Shown here: piece after piece, positions 53,007 through 61,829 of the stretch
Layout: each line of letters starts with the position of its first letter
Position numbering within the stretch: position 1 is the first letter of the stretch
Source of the DNA: JAGVPT01 sp964439265
Lineage (GTDB): Bacteria; Bacteroidota; Ignavibacteria; UBA10030; UBA8401
Assembly: GCA_964439265.1 (NCBI GenBank)
Contig: CAYTOA010000005.1
Span: forward strand, 57,337 to 121,336
DNA: 64,000 bases
Direction of reading: 5' to 3'
Translations under genes and position numbers: made by a program
Notes under the pieces: model-generated
Databases searched by the model: none
Seen by the model: the letters and a program-made list of their open reading frames with translations, nothing else
Told to the model about the DNA's origin: nothing

Positions 53007-53035
53007 TTGCACTTGCCGCAGTACTTCACTATGTT
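53007..53035 (+). promoter_or_regulatory. Candidate promoter of the GH13 gene
   Basis: TTGCAC (53007-53012), 17-base spacer, TATGTT (53030-53035), 31 bases before ATG 53067. Each box matches consensus at four or five of six positions. Its place just after a strong terminator supports a separate transcription unit. Confidence 0.4.
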
Positions 53036-53066
53036 AGCACGCAATTTGATAAGGGATAAGAGTGAC

Positions 53067-54902
53067 ATGGAAAATAATTTCGGCCGACGATCATTCATAA
53101 AGAAAATAACTGCCGCCGCTGCCGGCATCGGATTGATCAACGTCTCAAGACCGACCGATGCTTTCGCCGATATAATAAAATCGCCAGCGGGTGATCAAGG
53201 TCCGGAAGTATCGTTGGGCAATCCGGAGGGCGTCGTCACCGGTAAGTATTCGATACCTACCGATTGTCCTCAATGGGCGCACCATGCGGTCTTCTACCAG
53301 GTATATCCCCAGAGCTTCTATGATTCGGACGGCGACGGTATCGGCGATCTTCAAGGTATTATTCGAAAGCTCGATTACATCAAAAGCCTCGGAGTTGATG
53401 CGGTTTGGATAAATCCTTTTTTTGAATCGCCATTTGGGGATGGAGGATACGATATCTCTGATTATTATAGAGTAGCGCCTCGGTATGGCACGAATGAAGA
53501 TGCTAAGATGCTCTTTGCCGAAGCTCACAAGAGGGGGATCAAGATTCTTTTTGATTTTGTGGCAAGCTACTCCTCCATGGAACATCCCTGGTTCAAAGCG
53601 TCGTCGCAGCAGGGAAAGAACAAATACACCAATTGGTACATCTGGACGGATAACGTCTGGCTCAATCCCCCGAAGAATTTCGAAGGAGCGTTCATCAAAG
53701 GCTATGGCACGCGAAACGGGCAATACATGCAGAATTTCTATTTTTCCGAGCCTGCATTGAACTACGGATTCGCTTCTCCCGATCCGGCACAGGAATGGGA
53801 ACTGCCGACCGATCACCCCGACGTTCTCGCGATGAAAGGGGAGATGAAGAATGTTTGTCGCTTCTGGTTGAAGATGGGTGCGGATGGGTTCAGAGCCGAC
53901 ATGGCGGGTGCACTGGTAAAATCGTCGGGCGTCACGGGAAATCAACAATTTTATACTACGCAGGAAGAAGAGACGAAGAAATTCTGGCGGGGGATCAGAG
54001 AAATGCTCAACAAGGAATTCCCAGAAGCGTTCATGGTCTCGGAATGGTCTTACCCGCTTTCAGCGCTCGACGGCTGCTTCCACGCGGATTTTTTTCATTG
54101 GTTCGAAGGGTACAACGATCTTTTCCAGAAAGAAAGCTGGAGGATCCTCAACGGCTACTCGGATGGCCACAGTTATTTCGACGGGGAAGGAAAAGGAGAT
54201 ATTACATTTTTCTTGAGCAAGTTTATGGAACAATATGCTCTGACGATTGGAAAAGGATATATCTCGCTTCCTCTTGGAAATCACGACAACGCAAGGCTGG
54301 GGAACAGGCGCACCAAGGATGATCTCGAGATCATTTATGCATTCGGCCTGACCATGCCGGGGGTCACGTTTCTGTATTACGGTAATGAGATCGGCATGAG
54401 GCAGCTGCCGGAAGATTGGCCGCAGGTAGAAGGAGCCTACCGTCCGAGGAACGGCGCGCGGACGCCGATGCAATGGTCAAAGGGGAAGAATCTCGGTTTC
54501 TCGACTTCCGCGGCAGAAAAAATATATTTGCCTGTCGATCCTTCGAGTGACGCCGTCACCGTGGAGTCGCAGGAAATTGATCCGGACTCGCTGCTCAACA
54601 GGACGCGAAGGTTGATCCGGTTGAAACATTCAGAACCCGCCCTCAGTGCGTATGCCGAATTCGTTCCGCTGTTTGCGAAAGAAAATACCTATCCGTTCGT
54701 TTATGCGCGGGCAAAGGATAAGGACGTTGTCCTGGTATTCCTCAATCCGTCCAATCGAGACGCGGAGGCTTCTTTTACTTTGAATATTCCTTATTCGAAT
54801 CTTACTCTCCTTGCCGGAAAGGATATCGCACCATCAAAGTCGGATGCTGCAATTTCAACGACCGTCCCCGGAAAGACATTTGCGATATACAAACTAAGTT
54901 AG
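53067..54902 (+). CDS. Tat-exported GH13 alpha-amylase family enzyme
   Basis: 611 residues. The N-terminus has a twin-arginine signal, RRSFIKKITAAAAGIGLINV, so the enzyme is probably exported folded. The GH13 barrel begins AVFYQVYPQSFYDSDGDGIG. Region II DGFRADMAG holds the nucleophile Asp (about 278), region III VSEWSYP the acid/base Glu (about 325) and region IV LGNHDN the stabilising Asp (about 406). Region I reads DFVASYSS where DxVxNHxS is usual, so both conserved Asn and His are replaced. No type IX tail is present, so it is likely periplasmic. ATG 53067 is chosen because the Tat motif follows; an upstream frame from 52965 is unlikely. It acts on an alpha-glucoside. Confidence 0.88.
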   Translation: MENNFGRRSFIKKITAAAAGIGLINVSRPTDAFADIIKSPAGDQGPEVSLGNPEGVVTGKYSIPTDCPQWAHHAVFYQVYPQSFYDSDGDGIGDLQGIIRKLDYIKSLGVDAVWINPFFESPFGDGGYDISDYYRVAPRYGTNEDAKMLFAEAHKRGIKILFDFVASYSSMEHPWFKASSQQGKNKYTNWYIWTDNVWLNPPKNFEGAFIKGYGTRNGQYMQNFYFSEPALNYGFASPDPAQEWELPTDHPDVLAMKGEMKNVCRFWLKMGADGFRADMAGALVKSSGVTGNQQFYTTQEEETKKFWRGIREMLNKEFPEAFMVSEWSYPLSALDGCFHADFFHWFEGYNDLFQKESWRILNGYSDGHSYFDGEGKGDITFFLSKFMEQYALTIGKGYISLPLGNHDNARLGNRRTKDDLEIIYAFGLTMPGVTFLYYGNEIGMRQLPEDWPQVEGAYRPRNGARTPMQWSKGKNLGFSTSAAEKIYLPVDPSSDAVTVESQEIDPDSLLNRTRRLIRLKHSEPALSAYAEFVPLFAKENTYPFVYARAKDKDVVLVFLNPSNRDAEASFTLNIPYSNLTLLAGKDIAPSKSDAAISTTVPGKTFAIYKLS

Positions 54903-54924
54903 CAGATGAGATCGTAATGATACG

Positions 54925-55332
54925 GTGACGGGCGCGAGATCAAATGCTTTGTCGACGAGCGGTAGAGCAGGGAATGCCATCGACGCGTTAGATGATCGTT
55001 ACTTCTATTCAGTCTGGCGGTCGTCTGATTCATTGCCCCGGTCCATTACCATTGACCTCGACCGCGAACAAAGGGGCATACGCATCTTAGAATACGTGCC
55101 GCAATATGACACCATCGCGACGCCTGTACGTCAGGGGAGCATAGAATCCTACAAGATCTACAAGAGCAGCGATAACGTGGATTTTACAGAAATCAGCAGC
55201 GGCGAATGGGCCGGCGACGCCAAAATGAAAATTGCGACCTTCGCTCCCGCCGCCGCACGCTATGTCCGGCTTGAAGCTCTCAAAGCAGTCGGTAATTATG
55301 CAGCGGCAACGGAGATTGTTGTAGGAAGATGA
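54925..55332 (+). pseudogene. Orphan F5/8 type C (discoidin, CBM32-type) domain fragment
   Basis: A 135-codon frame from GTG 54925 encodes one complete-looking F5/8 type C domain (YFYSVWRSSDSLPRSITIDL, YKIYKSSDNVDFTEISSGEW, ARYVRLEALKAVGNYAAATE). It has no signal peptide and no convincing ribosome site, and a stop at 54907 blocks the frame upstream. Such domains normally sit at the C-terminus of secreted fucosidases or related enzymes. It is most likely the tail of a glycoside hydrolase gene whose catalytic part was deleted; a small expressed lectin cannot be excluded. Confidence 0.65.
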
Positions 55333-55422
55333 GCGGGCATCGAACGGCAACTCGGAATCATCGATCGCACTGATCGGGTAGGAAAATAACAATCCATATC
55401 GATAATCCAAACAGGTTCTTCT

Positions 55423-57825
55423 ATGAGAAAGACAAACGCAATAAGAAAGATCCTCTTTATTACATTCTTCTTTGTTTCCCTTACTATTGTAAACACGATG
55501 AATGCATCTGTGGTCTCTTATTCGAAAGATGCGGATGGAGTCAGCCTTGTTCTGGATAACGGGCTGATGAAAGTGAAGATTTGCAGAAGTGATATTATCG
55601 AAGTGAAGTACACTGCACTCGCCGCGTTTCCAACAAAGACATCGCTCGTGGTAATAAATTCCTGGAAGCCGCAGCCTGAATTCAAAGTTTCGGAACTCCC
55701 CGATAAAATCGTGATTGCTACCGGCAAGTTGAAGATCGAAGTGAACAAGCTGACCAATGCGGTCATGTATTCCGATGTACACGACAATCTGATCCTTGCC
55801 GAAGACGGCAAGAACGGTACGACAATGAGGGCTGCAGCTGTTGCCGGCATCAACACATACACCTGTTCGACTCAATTTCTTTCCCCTGCCGACGAAGCGC
55901 TCTACGGTCTCGGCTGCCACCCGGAAGATTCGCTGTCGATCAATTACAAGGGGCGCAACCAGGATTTGGCCATTAGATACATGACGGGAGCTATCCCGGT
56001 ACTCTTGTCGAACAAAGGGTATGGCCTGATGTGGGACAATTATTCGGCTTCAAAATTCTTTGGCGCTGAGACGAACAACACCGGGTTCCGTTATGTTTCC
56101 GAAAGCGGGAAGATGGTCGATTACTATTTCTTCTATGGGCCGGAATTCGACCGCATCATATCGTTATACCGCGAAGCAACCGGCGAGGCTCCGATGTTTG
56201 CAAAATGGACCTTCGGGCTCTTCCAGTCGCAGGACAGATATCAGAGTCAGGCAGAGGTGTTAGCAGTAAAAGATAATTACCGGAACAATCACATCCCCGT
56301 CGACTGCATCGTCCAGGATTGGTTCTACTGGGAACCGAACGTTATAGGCTCGCATGTGATGTATCCAGCACGGTATCCTGACCCGAAAGCCATGGTGGAT
56401 GAATTACACAAGGCGAATATTCACGGGATGATCTCTATCTGGCCTGTGTTTGCGAAGGGTTCGCAGAATTTTGATGAACTCAGCAAAGCCGGAGGAATGA
56501 CGAGCGTAGCATGGGACAATTTTACGACTCACACCTTCGACAATTATTACGACGCCCATGATTCGGTCGCGCGCGATATCTACTGGCGGGAGGCCAAGGA
56601 TAGCCTGATAGGCCGGTACGGGTGGGACGGATGGTGGGTGGACCAATGCGAACCGGATAACGGAGACCTCCTTGACGCAAGAAGACAGGCAACGTTCTCG
56701 ATCGGCAGAGGCATCGACTATTTCAATACGTATTCGCTCATGCACACGACGGGACTGTATAAAAATTGGAGAAACGATATTCCGGGGAAACGTGCTTTCT
56801 TTCTTGTACGCCAGGCATTCGCCGGTCAACAGCGGAATTCGGCAACGCTCTGGTCGTCCGATATCACCTGCACGTTTCACTCATACAAAGACCAGGTAAC
56901 GCAGGGGATCAATGCCTGTGCGTCCGGCATTCCTTATTGGACGTCGGATATTGGCGGCTATCATCTCGGCTGGATGTCTCCCGAGTGGTCCGCGCCTGCA
57001 AACAGGGAATTGTTTACGCGGTGGTTCCAGTTCGGGACATTCTGCCCGGTCTTCAGGATCCATGGCAAAGGCGAAAGGGCGCTGTTTTCGAATAATTGGG
57101 ATGCCGCGACAAAGGCGACCCTCTTGAATTACGATAACTTGCGCTACCGTCTGATGCCATACATTTATTCATTGGCATGGAAGGTCACGAGCGAAGGCCA
57201 CACGCTGATGCGCGCACTTGCATTCGATTTCAGAACTGACCCGGCAATTGACGACATTCGGGATCAGTACATGTTCGGGCCTGCGTTACTTGTAAATCCC
57301 GTTACCGAACAAATGTCAAGCAGTGCGGCAGCAACGCCGGGAAAAAATACTCGGAAGGTCTATCTTCCCAAATCCTCTGATTGGTTTGATTTTTGGACAG
57401 GAAATGTTCTTGCCGGGGGAGAGACAATCGACTCACCGGCGCCGTTGGAAACTATTCCACTCTATGTAAAAGCGGGTTCAATAGTGCCGATGGGTCCATT
57501 CCTTCAGTACGCGACCGAGAAGGCGGCAGATCCGTTAGAATTGCGCATCTATCCGGGTTCGGACGGACGATTTGTCCTGTATGAAGACGCAAACGACGGT
57601 TACAACTATGAGAAAGGCGAATACACGACGATCGAGTTCGAATGGAATAACGCCTCGAAGACATTAACTATTTCAGATCAGAAGGGGAGCTTTCCGGGAA
57701 TGCTGCATAGTCGAACGATCAACATCGTTATCGTCAGTACAGCCCACGGCAACGGCGTTGGCATTTCCATGCAGCCTGATAAGCCCGTCAACTATGAGGG
57801 AAAAAGACTCGAAGTAAAGTTGTAG
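55423..57825 (+). CDS. GH31 family alpha-glycosidase (alpha-xylosidase/alpha-glucosidase type)
   Basis: 800 residues with a signal sequence (FITFFFVSLTIVNTMNA). The galactose-mutarotase-like N-domain includes ALYGLGCHPEDSLSINYKGR. The GH31 barrel has FGLFQSQDRYQSQAEVLAVK, nucleophile segment GWWVDQCEPDN (Asp near 407) and acid/base segment TLWSSDITCTF (Asp near 480), followed by YWTSDIGGY and RWFQFGTFCPVFRIHG. The FGLFQSQDRY and VQDWFYW forms resemble alpha-xylosidase-like members, but the substrate remains open. No type IX tail, so periplasmic. It is the last gene of the carbohydrate locus. Confidence 0.9.
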   Translation: MRKTNAIRKILFITFFFVSLTIVNTMNASVVSYSKDADGVSLVLDNGLMKVKICRSDIIEVKYTALAAFPTKTSLVVINSWKPQPEFKVSELPDKIVIATGKLKIEVNKLTNAVMYSDVHDNLILAEDGKNGTTMRAAAVAGINTYTCSTQFLSPADEALYGLGCHPEDSLSINYKGRNQDLAIRYMTGAIPVLLSNKGYGLMWDNYSASKFFGAETNNTGFRYVSESGKMVDYYFFYGPEFDRIISLYREATGEAPMFAKWTFGLFQSQDRYQSQAEVLAVKDNYRNNHIPVDCIVQDWFYWEPNVIGSHVMYPARYPDPKAMVDELHKANIHGMISIWPVFAKGSQNFDELSKAGGMTSVAWDNFTTHTFDNYYDAHDSVARDIYWREAKDSLIGRYGWDGWWVDQCEPDNGDLLDARRQATFSIGRGIDYFNTYSLMHTTGLYKNWRNDIPGKRAFFLVRQAFAGQQRNSATLWSSDITCTFHSYKDQVTQGINACASGIPYWTSDIGGYHLGWMSPEWSAPANRELFTRWFQFGTFCPVFRIHGKGERALFSNNWDAATKATLLNYDNLRYRLMPYIYSLAWKVTSEGHTLMRALAFDFRTDPAIDDIRDQYMFGPALLVNPVTEQMSSSAAATPGKNTRKVYLPKSSDWFDFWTGNVLAGGETIDSPAPLETIPLYVKAGSIVPMGPFLQYATEKAADPLELRIYPGSDGRFVLYEDANDGYNYEKGEYTTIEFEWNNASKTLTISDQKGSFPGMLHSRTINIVIVSTAHGNGVGISMQPDKPVNYEGKRLEVKL

Positions 57826-57870
57826 AATCATCAGCTCCCGAATCCGGGATTGGCTGCATTCATATCCATG

Positions 57871-57900
57871 TCAGCAGGCGCTCGGGTGCACGCCTGCTGA
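57871..57900 (+). terminator. Shared hairpin between convergent genes
   Basis: TCAGCAGGCG (57871-57880) and CGCCTGCTGA (57891-57900) make a perfect 10-bp stem with a 10-base loop in the 92-base gap between the convergent GH31 and acyltransferase genes. T-runs are short on both sides, so its efficiency is uncertain, but it could stop transcription from either strand. Confidence 0.6.
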
Positions 57901-57917
57901 TGCGTTTGACATTTAGC

Positions 57918-58694
57918 TCACATCGCACCAGCCAACTTACAGTAATGACTTTTGTATTTCTGAACGATCTTCTCCGTTTCGACCAGTGTAAAGAAGTCGG
58001 TCGTTCCAAATTGCCGGTCGAATGCTGGTTCTCCGCAGATGACCCCGCCTAAACGTAAGTAACCTTTCAACAGAGGTGAGAACTTCTGAAAGATAGACCT
58101 CTCATTTCCGATGTCACACGGCGTGCTCTCAAGACTCATCGCGCTTCGTTGTGCAGGAAAAACTCTGCAATCTTCCGGCGCAAAATAATATTTCTGCAAA
58201 TATGCAAATGCCCGGGCGATCTCCTCTACATCGCTGCTGTGAAAATTAGCGCATCCAAACAGAGCGCTGATGTTATAGATCTCGATGTACCGTGCGATGC
58301 CGACCCACAACAGGTTTGCGACCGGAAGAGAACGGTAATCTTTCGCCACGCATGCGCGTCCGAGTTCCAGGGACTGTCCGCGGAGTTTTTTGATGCGCGA
58401 AAGGTCAAACTCGTTTTCAGAGGAAAATCCGAAGGTTCGCTCGGCCTTTTCCTGACGCAGCAGCCGGTACGTTCCGACCACCTTGTCCAATTGGCGGTCT
58501 TTCACGATTAAGTGATCGCAAAATGTGTCGTAGACGTCGGAATCGAAGCCGGTCTCATAGGAAGACTCGAGGCCTTTCTTCATCTCAAGGTTGAACACTC
58601 TAAACCGCAATTTGAGGGCCGATTCGACTTCGTACAGGTATTCCGCAATTTTCACTTCAAAATACGGGGTTGACGCGAAAAGATGTTGATACAT
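57918..58694 (-). CDS. GNAT-type N-acyltransferase, ornithine/glycine-lipid (OlsB/GlsB) family
   Basis: 258 residues of the PF13444-type acyltransferase family, which makes N-acyl amino acids from acyl-ACP as the first step of ornithine or glycine lipids. Visible motifs are LKLRFRVFNLEMKKGLESSY, DHLIVKDRQLDKVVGTYRLL, SLELGRACVAKDYRSLPVAN and LLKGYLRLGGVICGEPAFDR, the last close to the family signature. It is the only minus-strand gene in the window. GGAG at 8 bases supports ATG 58694. A 31-codon upstream frame overlaps the start. The second acyltransferase of the pathway is not present. Confidence 0.82.
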   Translation of the reverse strand: MYQHLFASTPYFEVKIAEYLYEVESALKLRFRVFNLEMKKGLESSYETGFDSDVYDTFCDHLIVKDRQLDKVVGTYRLLRQEKAERTFGFSSENEFDLSRIKKLRGQSLELGRACVAKDYRSLPVANLLWVGIARYIEIYNISALFGCANFHSSDVEEIARAFAYLQKYYFAPEDCRVFPAQRSAMSLESTPCDIGNERSIFQKFSPLLKGYLRLGGVICGEPAFDRQFGTTDFFTLVETEKIVQKYKSHYCKLAGAM

Positions 58695-58747
58695 GGAGCA
58701 GTCTCCGATCCATCATTTTTGTCTAAGGTACAGCAGTTGTGTTTCAT
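58652..58747 (-). other. Overlapping 31-codon upstream frame with strong ribosome site
   Basis: On the minus strand AAAGGAGGG (58764-58756) lies 8 bases before ATG 58747, opening a 31-codon frame (MKHNCCTLDKNDGSETAPCI and so on) that ends at TGA 58654-58652 inside the acyltransferase gene in another frame. It is the best ribosome site in that leader. It may be a regulatory upstream frame or chance. Confidence 0.4.
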
Positions 58748-58912
58748 TATTATTACCCTCCTTTAACGCCGGTGTTATCAAAAGTCAAATGTTCCAAAAT
58801 ATTTCATGAGAATATTCCTACACTTCAGGCGAATTGTTACGGTAATCTCTCAGTAAAGATTTGTTAACTCTTCCGTTATCCTGCGGTAAAGGCCATACAT
58901 TAACTTTGCATC

Positions 58913-59962
58913 GTGAAAAAGAATGCGAATCGAATTCGATTATTGTTGCGTGCTTCATCCGTCGCCGTTGGTGCAGCGCTTCTGATCCTTGTGTTTCGAG
59001 ATGTCGATCTTTCGGAGACGTACGTAAAGCTTGCCGGCGTAGGATTCTACTTCATTCCCATCTTCGCCGTTTATGGCATAGGATGTCTTCTCGATACCGC
59101 CGCATGGAAACTTATTCTCGCCGAACCCGGTAAGTCAATTTCATTCATCAAGCTTTATCAAATCCACCTCGCCGGCGAATCGATGTATCGATTCATTCCC
59201 GCAGGGGTTGTCGTTGGCGAAGCATCGAAGGTGTATCTGCTCACAAAACAAAGCCGGTATAACGGTTCTGAAACAGTCTCAAGCCTTGTCATTAGAAAAT
59301 TGTTGATGGGATTGAGTCAGGGGCTATATATCGGCATGGGCGTACTCGCCGGCGTACTGCTCGCGCAAAGATTTAGCCGCTTCGAGATGATTCTACTCGC
59401 GGTTTCGCTCGGTGTTATTGTTTTCTTCGTTTCATTATGGATCAAGCTTTCGCACGGGGAGCTATTTAGCTGGCTGTTCCGTGTGCTGAGAAGAGTTCCC
59501 ATTATTGGTGTAAGGGTCGGAAATGAGAGACTTTTCTTTGAACGTACCGACAGCGAGTTGAAGAAGTTTCTCGAGCAGAACAAACGGCGAGGTGTCTTCG
59601 CCTTTGTGCTGTTCTTTTGTGAATGGCTGATGGAAGCTGTTGAAACATATATTATTATTGCGGTCCTGGGGATGAGCATATCGCCGTCTCAGGTCATGAT
59701 ATTTGAACCTGTGGTATCATTGGTTCGTTCGCTTGTATTTTTTGTCCCTGCTGGGCTTGGCGTGATGGATTCCGGCTATGTCTCAGCATTTGGTTCGGCG
59801 GGAATTGTGAACGTCGTGACGGCAAGCGCAGCATTCATGATTATCAAGCGGAGTAAGGAATTGTTCTGGATCCTCATAGGACTCTTTTTCTTATGGCTTC
59901 AGGGAGGCAGTATTGCGGAACGAATGCTTGTTCAGCCGGGAATTGCGCCGGAAATAGTATGA
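58913..59962 (+). CDS. Flippase-like (UPF0104/LPG synthase TM-type) membrane protein
   Basis: 349 residues with seven to eight membrane helices, matching the lysylphosphatidylglycerol synthase transmembrane-like/flippase-like family. Recognisable segments are GVGFYFIPIFAVYGIGCLLD, ESMYRFIPAGVVVGEASKVY, and FFVPAGLGVMDSGYVSAFGS. There is no synthetase domain. Members are associated with lipid or glycan-lipid handling, but function is not proven. The GTG start is immediately downstream of a divergent intergenic region of 218 bases. The next gene overlaps by 4 bases, making this the head of the surface-glycan-like operon. Confidence 0.8.
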   Translation: MKKNANRIRLLLRASSVAVGAALLILVFRDVDLSETYVKLAGVGFYFIPIFAVYGIGCLLDTAAWKLILAEPGKSISFIKLYQIHLAGESMYRFIPAGVVVGEASKVYLLTKQSRYNGSETVSSLVIRKLLMGLSQGLYIGMGVLAGVLLAQRFSRFEMILLAVSLGVIVFFVSLWIKLSHGELFSWLFRVLRRVPIIGVRVGNERLFFERTDSELKKFLEQNKRRGVFAFVLFFCEWLMEAVETYIIIAVLGMSISPSQVMIFEPVVSLVRSLVFFVPAGLGVMDSGYVSAFGSAGIVNVVTASAAFMIIKRSKELFWILIGLFFLWLQGGSIAERMLVQPGIAPEIV

Positions 59963-61023
59963 AACAGAAAATCCTTTTCATCTGCGGCTCGCGCAACCAA
60001 ACGACGCAAATGCATAAGATATCCAATGAACTTGACGGGGATTTCGATTGCTGGTTTTCGCCGTATTACGCGACCGGCCTCGAAGAGTTCCTGCGGAAAA
60101 TAAACCTTACCGAAATGTCCATCATGGGAAGCAAAATGGTTGGCCGTTGTCTGCAATACCTCACGGCCTGTCATCTGAAAGTAGACTATCGCGGCGAGAG
60201 AAATAATTATGACCTGGTTTTTACATGTGCGGATCTGGTCATCCAAAAGAATATCGCCGGGAAGAAGATCATTCTGGTCCAGGAAGGAATGACAGACCCG
60301 GAAAATCTGGGGTACCGCCTCGTAAAGCTGTTTCCTTTTCTTCCCCGTTGGGTCGGCAGCACGTCGACCTTCAGCCTCAGCAACGCATATGAAAAGCTGT
60401 GCGTTGCAAGCGAAGGCTACCGTGATCTGTTCATCAGAAAGGGCATACCTCCCGAAAAGATCGTCGTTACGGGTATTCCGAATTTTGACGATTGCAAAAA
60501 GTTTCTTGAAAATCGTTTCCCATACAAAAACTACGTTCTTGTCTGCACCTCCGATTCGCGGGAGACGTTTAAGTTCGAGAATCGCAAAAAGGTGATTCGG
60601 GATGCGGTGAGGCTGGCGCGCGGGCGCAAACTCATTTTCAAGTTGCACCCGAACGAAAATATCGAACGCGCGACTCTCGAAATTGCGGTGTGGGCGCCTG
60701 GTGCATTGGTCTTCGCTTCCGGGAGCGCGGAAGAAATGGTGGCAAACTGCGACGTTCTTATCACGCAGTTCTCATCGACCGTTTACGTCGGCCTGGCGCT
60801 CGGAAAAGAAGTCTACTCGAATTTTCCGCTCGATGAATTGCGAACCCTCGCACCCCTCCAGAATGGCGCAGCTGCGCAAAATATCGCAACGGTCGCGCGC
60901 GAATTGTTGTCGTCAGAATTCCGGCCCGTCGTTCAGGCACCTCAGCCCGGGCGTATTGTTGCGAAGGCGCAGCAGGCCGGATACTTACAGAAATTGGCTT
61001 GGTTGTTCTCGAGGGCGGCGTGA
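59959..61023 (+). CDS. GT-B fold transferase, CDP-glycerol glycerophosphotransferase-like
   Basis: 354 residues. The N-terminal Rossmann-like start MKQKILFICGSRNQTTQMHK and C-terminal segment KLIFKLHPNENIERATLE with CDVLITQFSSTVYVGLALGK resemble CDP-glycerol/teichoic-type transferases and related GT-B enzymes (HPxE plus SS motifs). The donor and acceptor are unknown. ATG 59959 overlaps the previous stop (ATGA); the open frame from 59893 is inside the upstream gene. The stop overlaps the next start (GTGA), so translation is coupled. Confidence 0.72.
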   Translation: MKQKILFICGSRNQTTQMHKISNELDGDFDCWFSPYYATGLEEFLRKINLTEMSIMGSKMVGRCLQYLTACHLKVDYRGERNNYDLVFTCADLVIQKNIAGKKIILVQEGMTDPENLGYRLVKLFPFLPRWVGSTSTFSLSNAYEKLCVASEGYRDLFIRKGIPPEKIVVTGIPNFDDCKKFLENRFPYKNYVLVCTSDSRETFKFENRKKVIRDAVRLARGRKLIFKLHPNENIERATLEIAVWAPGALVFASGSAEEMVANCDVLITQFSSTVYVGLALGKEVYSNFPLDELRTLAPLQNGAAAQNIATVARELLSSEFRPVVQAPQPGRIVAKAQQAGYLQKLAWLFSRAA

Positions 61024-61829
61024 AAACATTGATCATCATACAAGCACGAACAAGCTCGTCGCGATTCCCCGGCAAGATTCTCTTGCCTCTTGCGGGAGCG
61101 CCTCTACTCCAGCGTATGGTCGAACGGGTGCAGGCGACCGAAGGGAAATATGAGACTGTCGTCGCAACCACGACCGACCGCCACGATGACCCTATTCGTT
61201 CGCTCTGCGGGAAGATCGGAGTTCGTTGTTTCAGCGGACATCCTACCGACCTGCTTGACCGTCATTTCCAGACTGCCCTGCACGAAGAGGCGGACATCGT
61301 AGTGAAAATCCCTTCCGACTGCCCGCTTGTCGATCCTGTTGTCATCGATACGGTACTGAAGTTCTTTCTCGCGCAGACGAAACCTTTCGACTATGTCAGC
61401 AACCTTCACCCGGCGACGTATCCGGACGGCAACGACGTCGAGGTGATGACGATGCGTGCACTGGAAACAGCATGGCGTGAATCGGAAAAAGATTATGAAC
61501 GCGAACATACGACGCCTTTTCTCTGGGAACAGCCCGATCGCTTTGTTCTTGGAAGCGTGCTGTGCGAATCGGGCGTCGATTATTCGATGAAACACCGGTG
61601 GACGATCGATTATCCCGAAGATTACACGCTGGTCAAACGAGTCTATGACGAACTCTGGAGCGTTGAACATCCCGCCTTTACCATGTACGACATTCTTCAA
61701 TTGATGGCGAAGAAGCCGGAGATCCGTGCGATCAACGCCCGTTACATCGGTGTCAACTGGTACCGGCATTACGCGGGGCAGCTCAAGACGATCTCGGCGG
61801 CGGAAACGAGGCAGGCGGCGAATTCATGA
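61020..61829 (+). CDS. SpsF-like cytidylyltransferase family protein
   Basis: 269 residues of the SpsF/CMP-NeuAc synthetase-like nucleotidyltransferase family. It begins VKTLIIIQARTSSSRFPGKI, then LLPLAGAPLLQRMVERVQAT, with the nucleotide-binding IIIQARxxSxRxPGK motif intact. VKIPSDCPLVDP is the metal/sugar-binding segment. RWTIDYPEDYTLVKRVYDEL is common in SpsF proteins of surface polysaccharide clusters. GTG 61020 overlaps the upstream stop. It likely activates an unusual sugar as a CMP form; that product is inference. Confidence 0.85.
   Translation: MKTLIIIQARTSSSRFPGKILLPLAGAPLLQRMVERVQATEGKYETVVATTTDRHDDPIRSLCGKIGVRCFSGHPTDLLDRHFQTALHEEADIVVKIPSDCPLVDPVVIDTVLKFFLAQTKPFDYVSNLHPATYPDGNDVEVMTMRALETAWRESEKDYEREHTTPFLWEQPDRFVLGSVLCESGVDYSMKHRWTIDYPEDYTLVKRVYDELWSVEHPAFTMYDILQLMAKKPEIRAINARYIGVNWYRHYAGQLKTISAAETRQAANS

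Noticed and set aside
58901..58908. TAACTTTG as a Bacteroidetes-type -7 promoter element before the flippase-like gene
   Set aside because: No TTG element lies at the required upstream distance, and the start would leave almost no leader before GTG 58913. Too weak to list.
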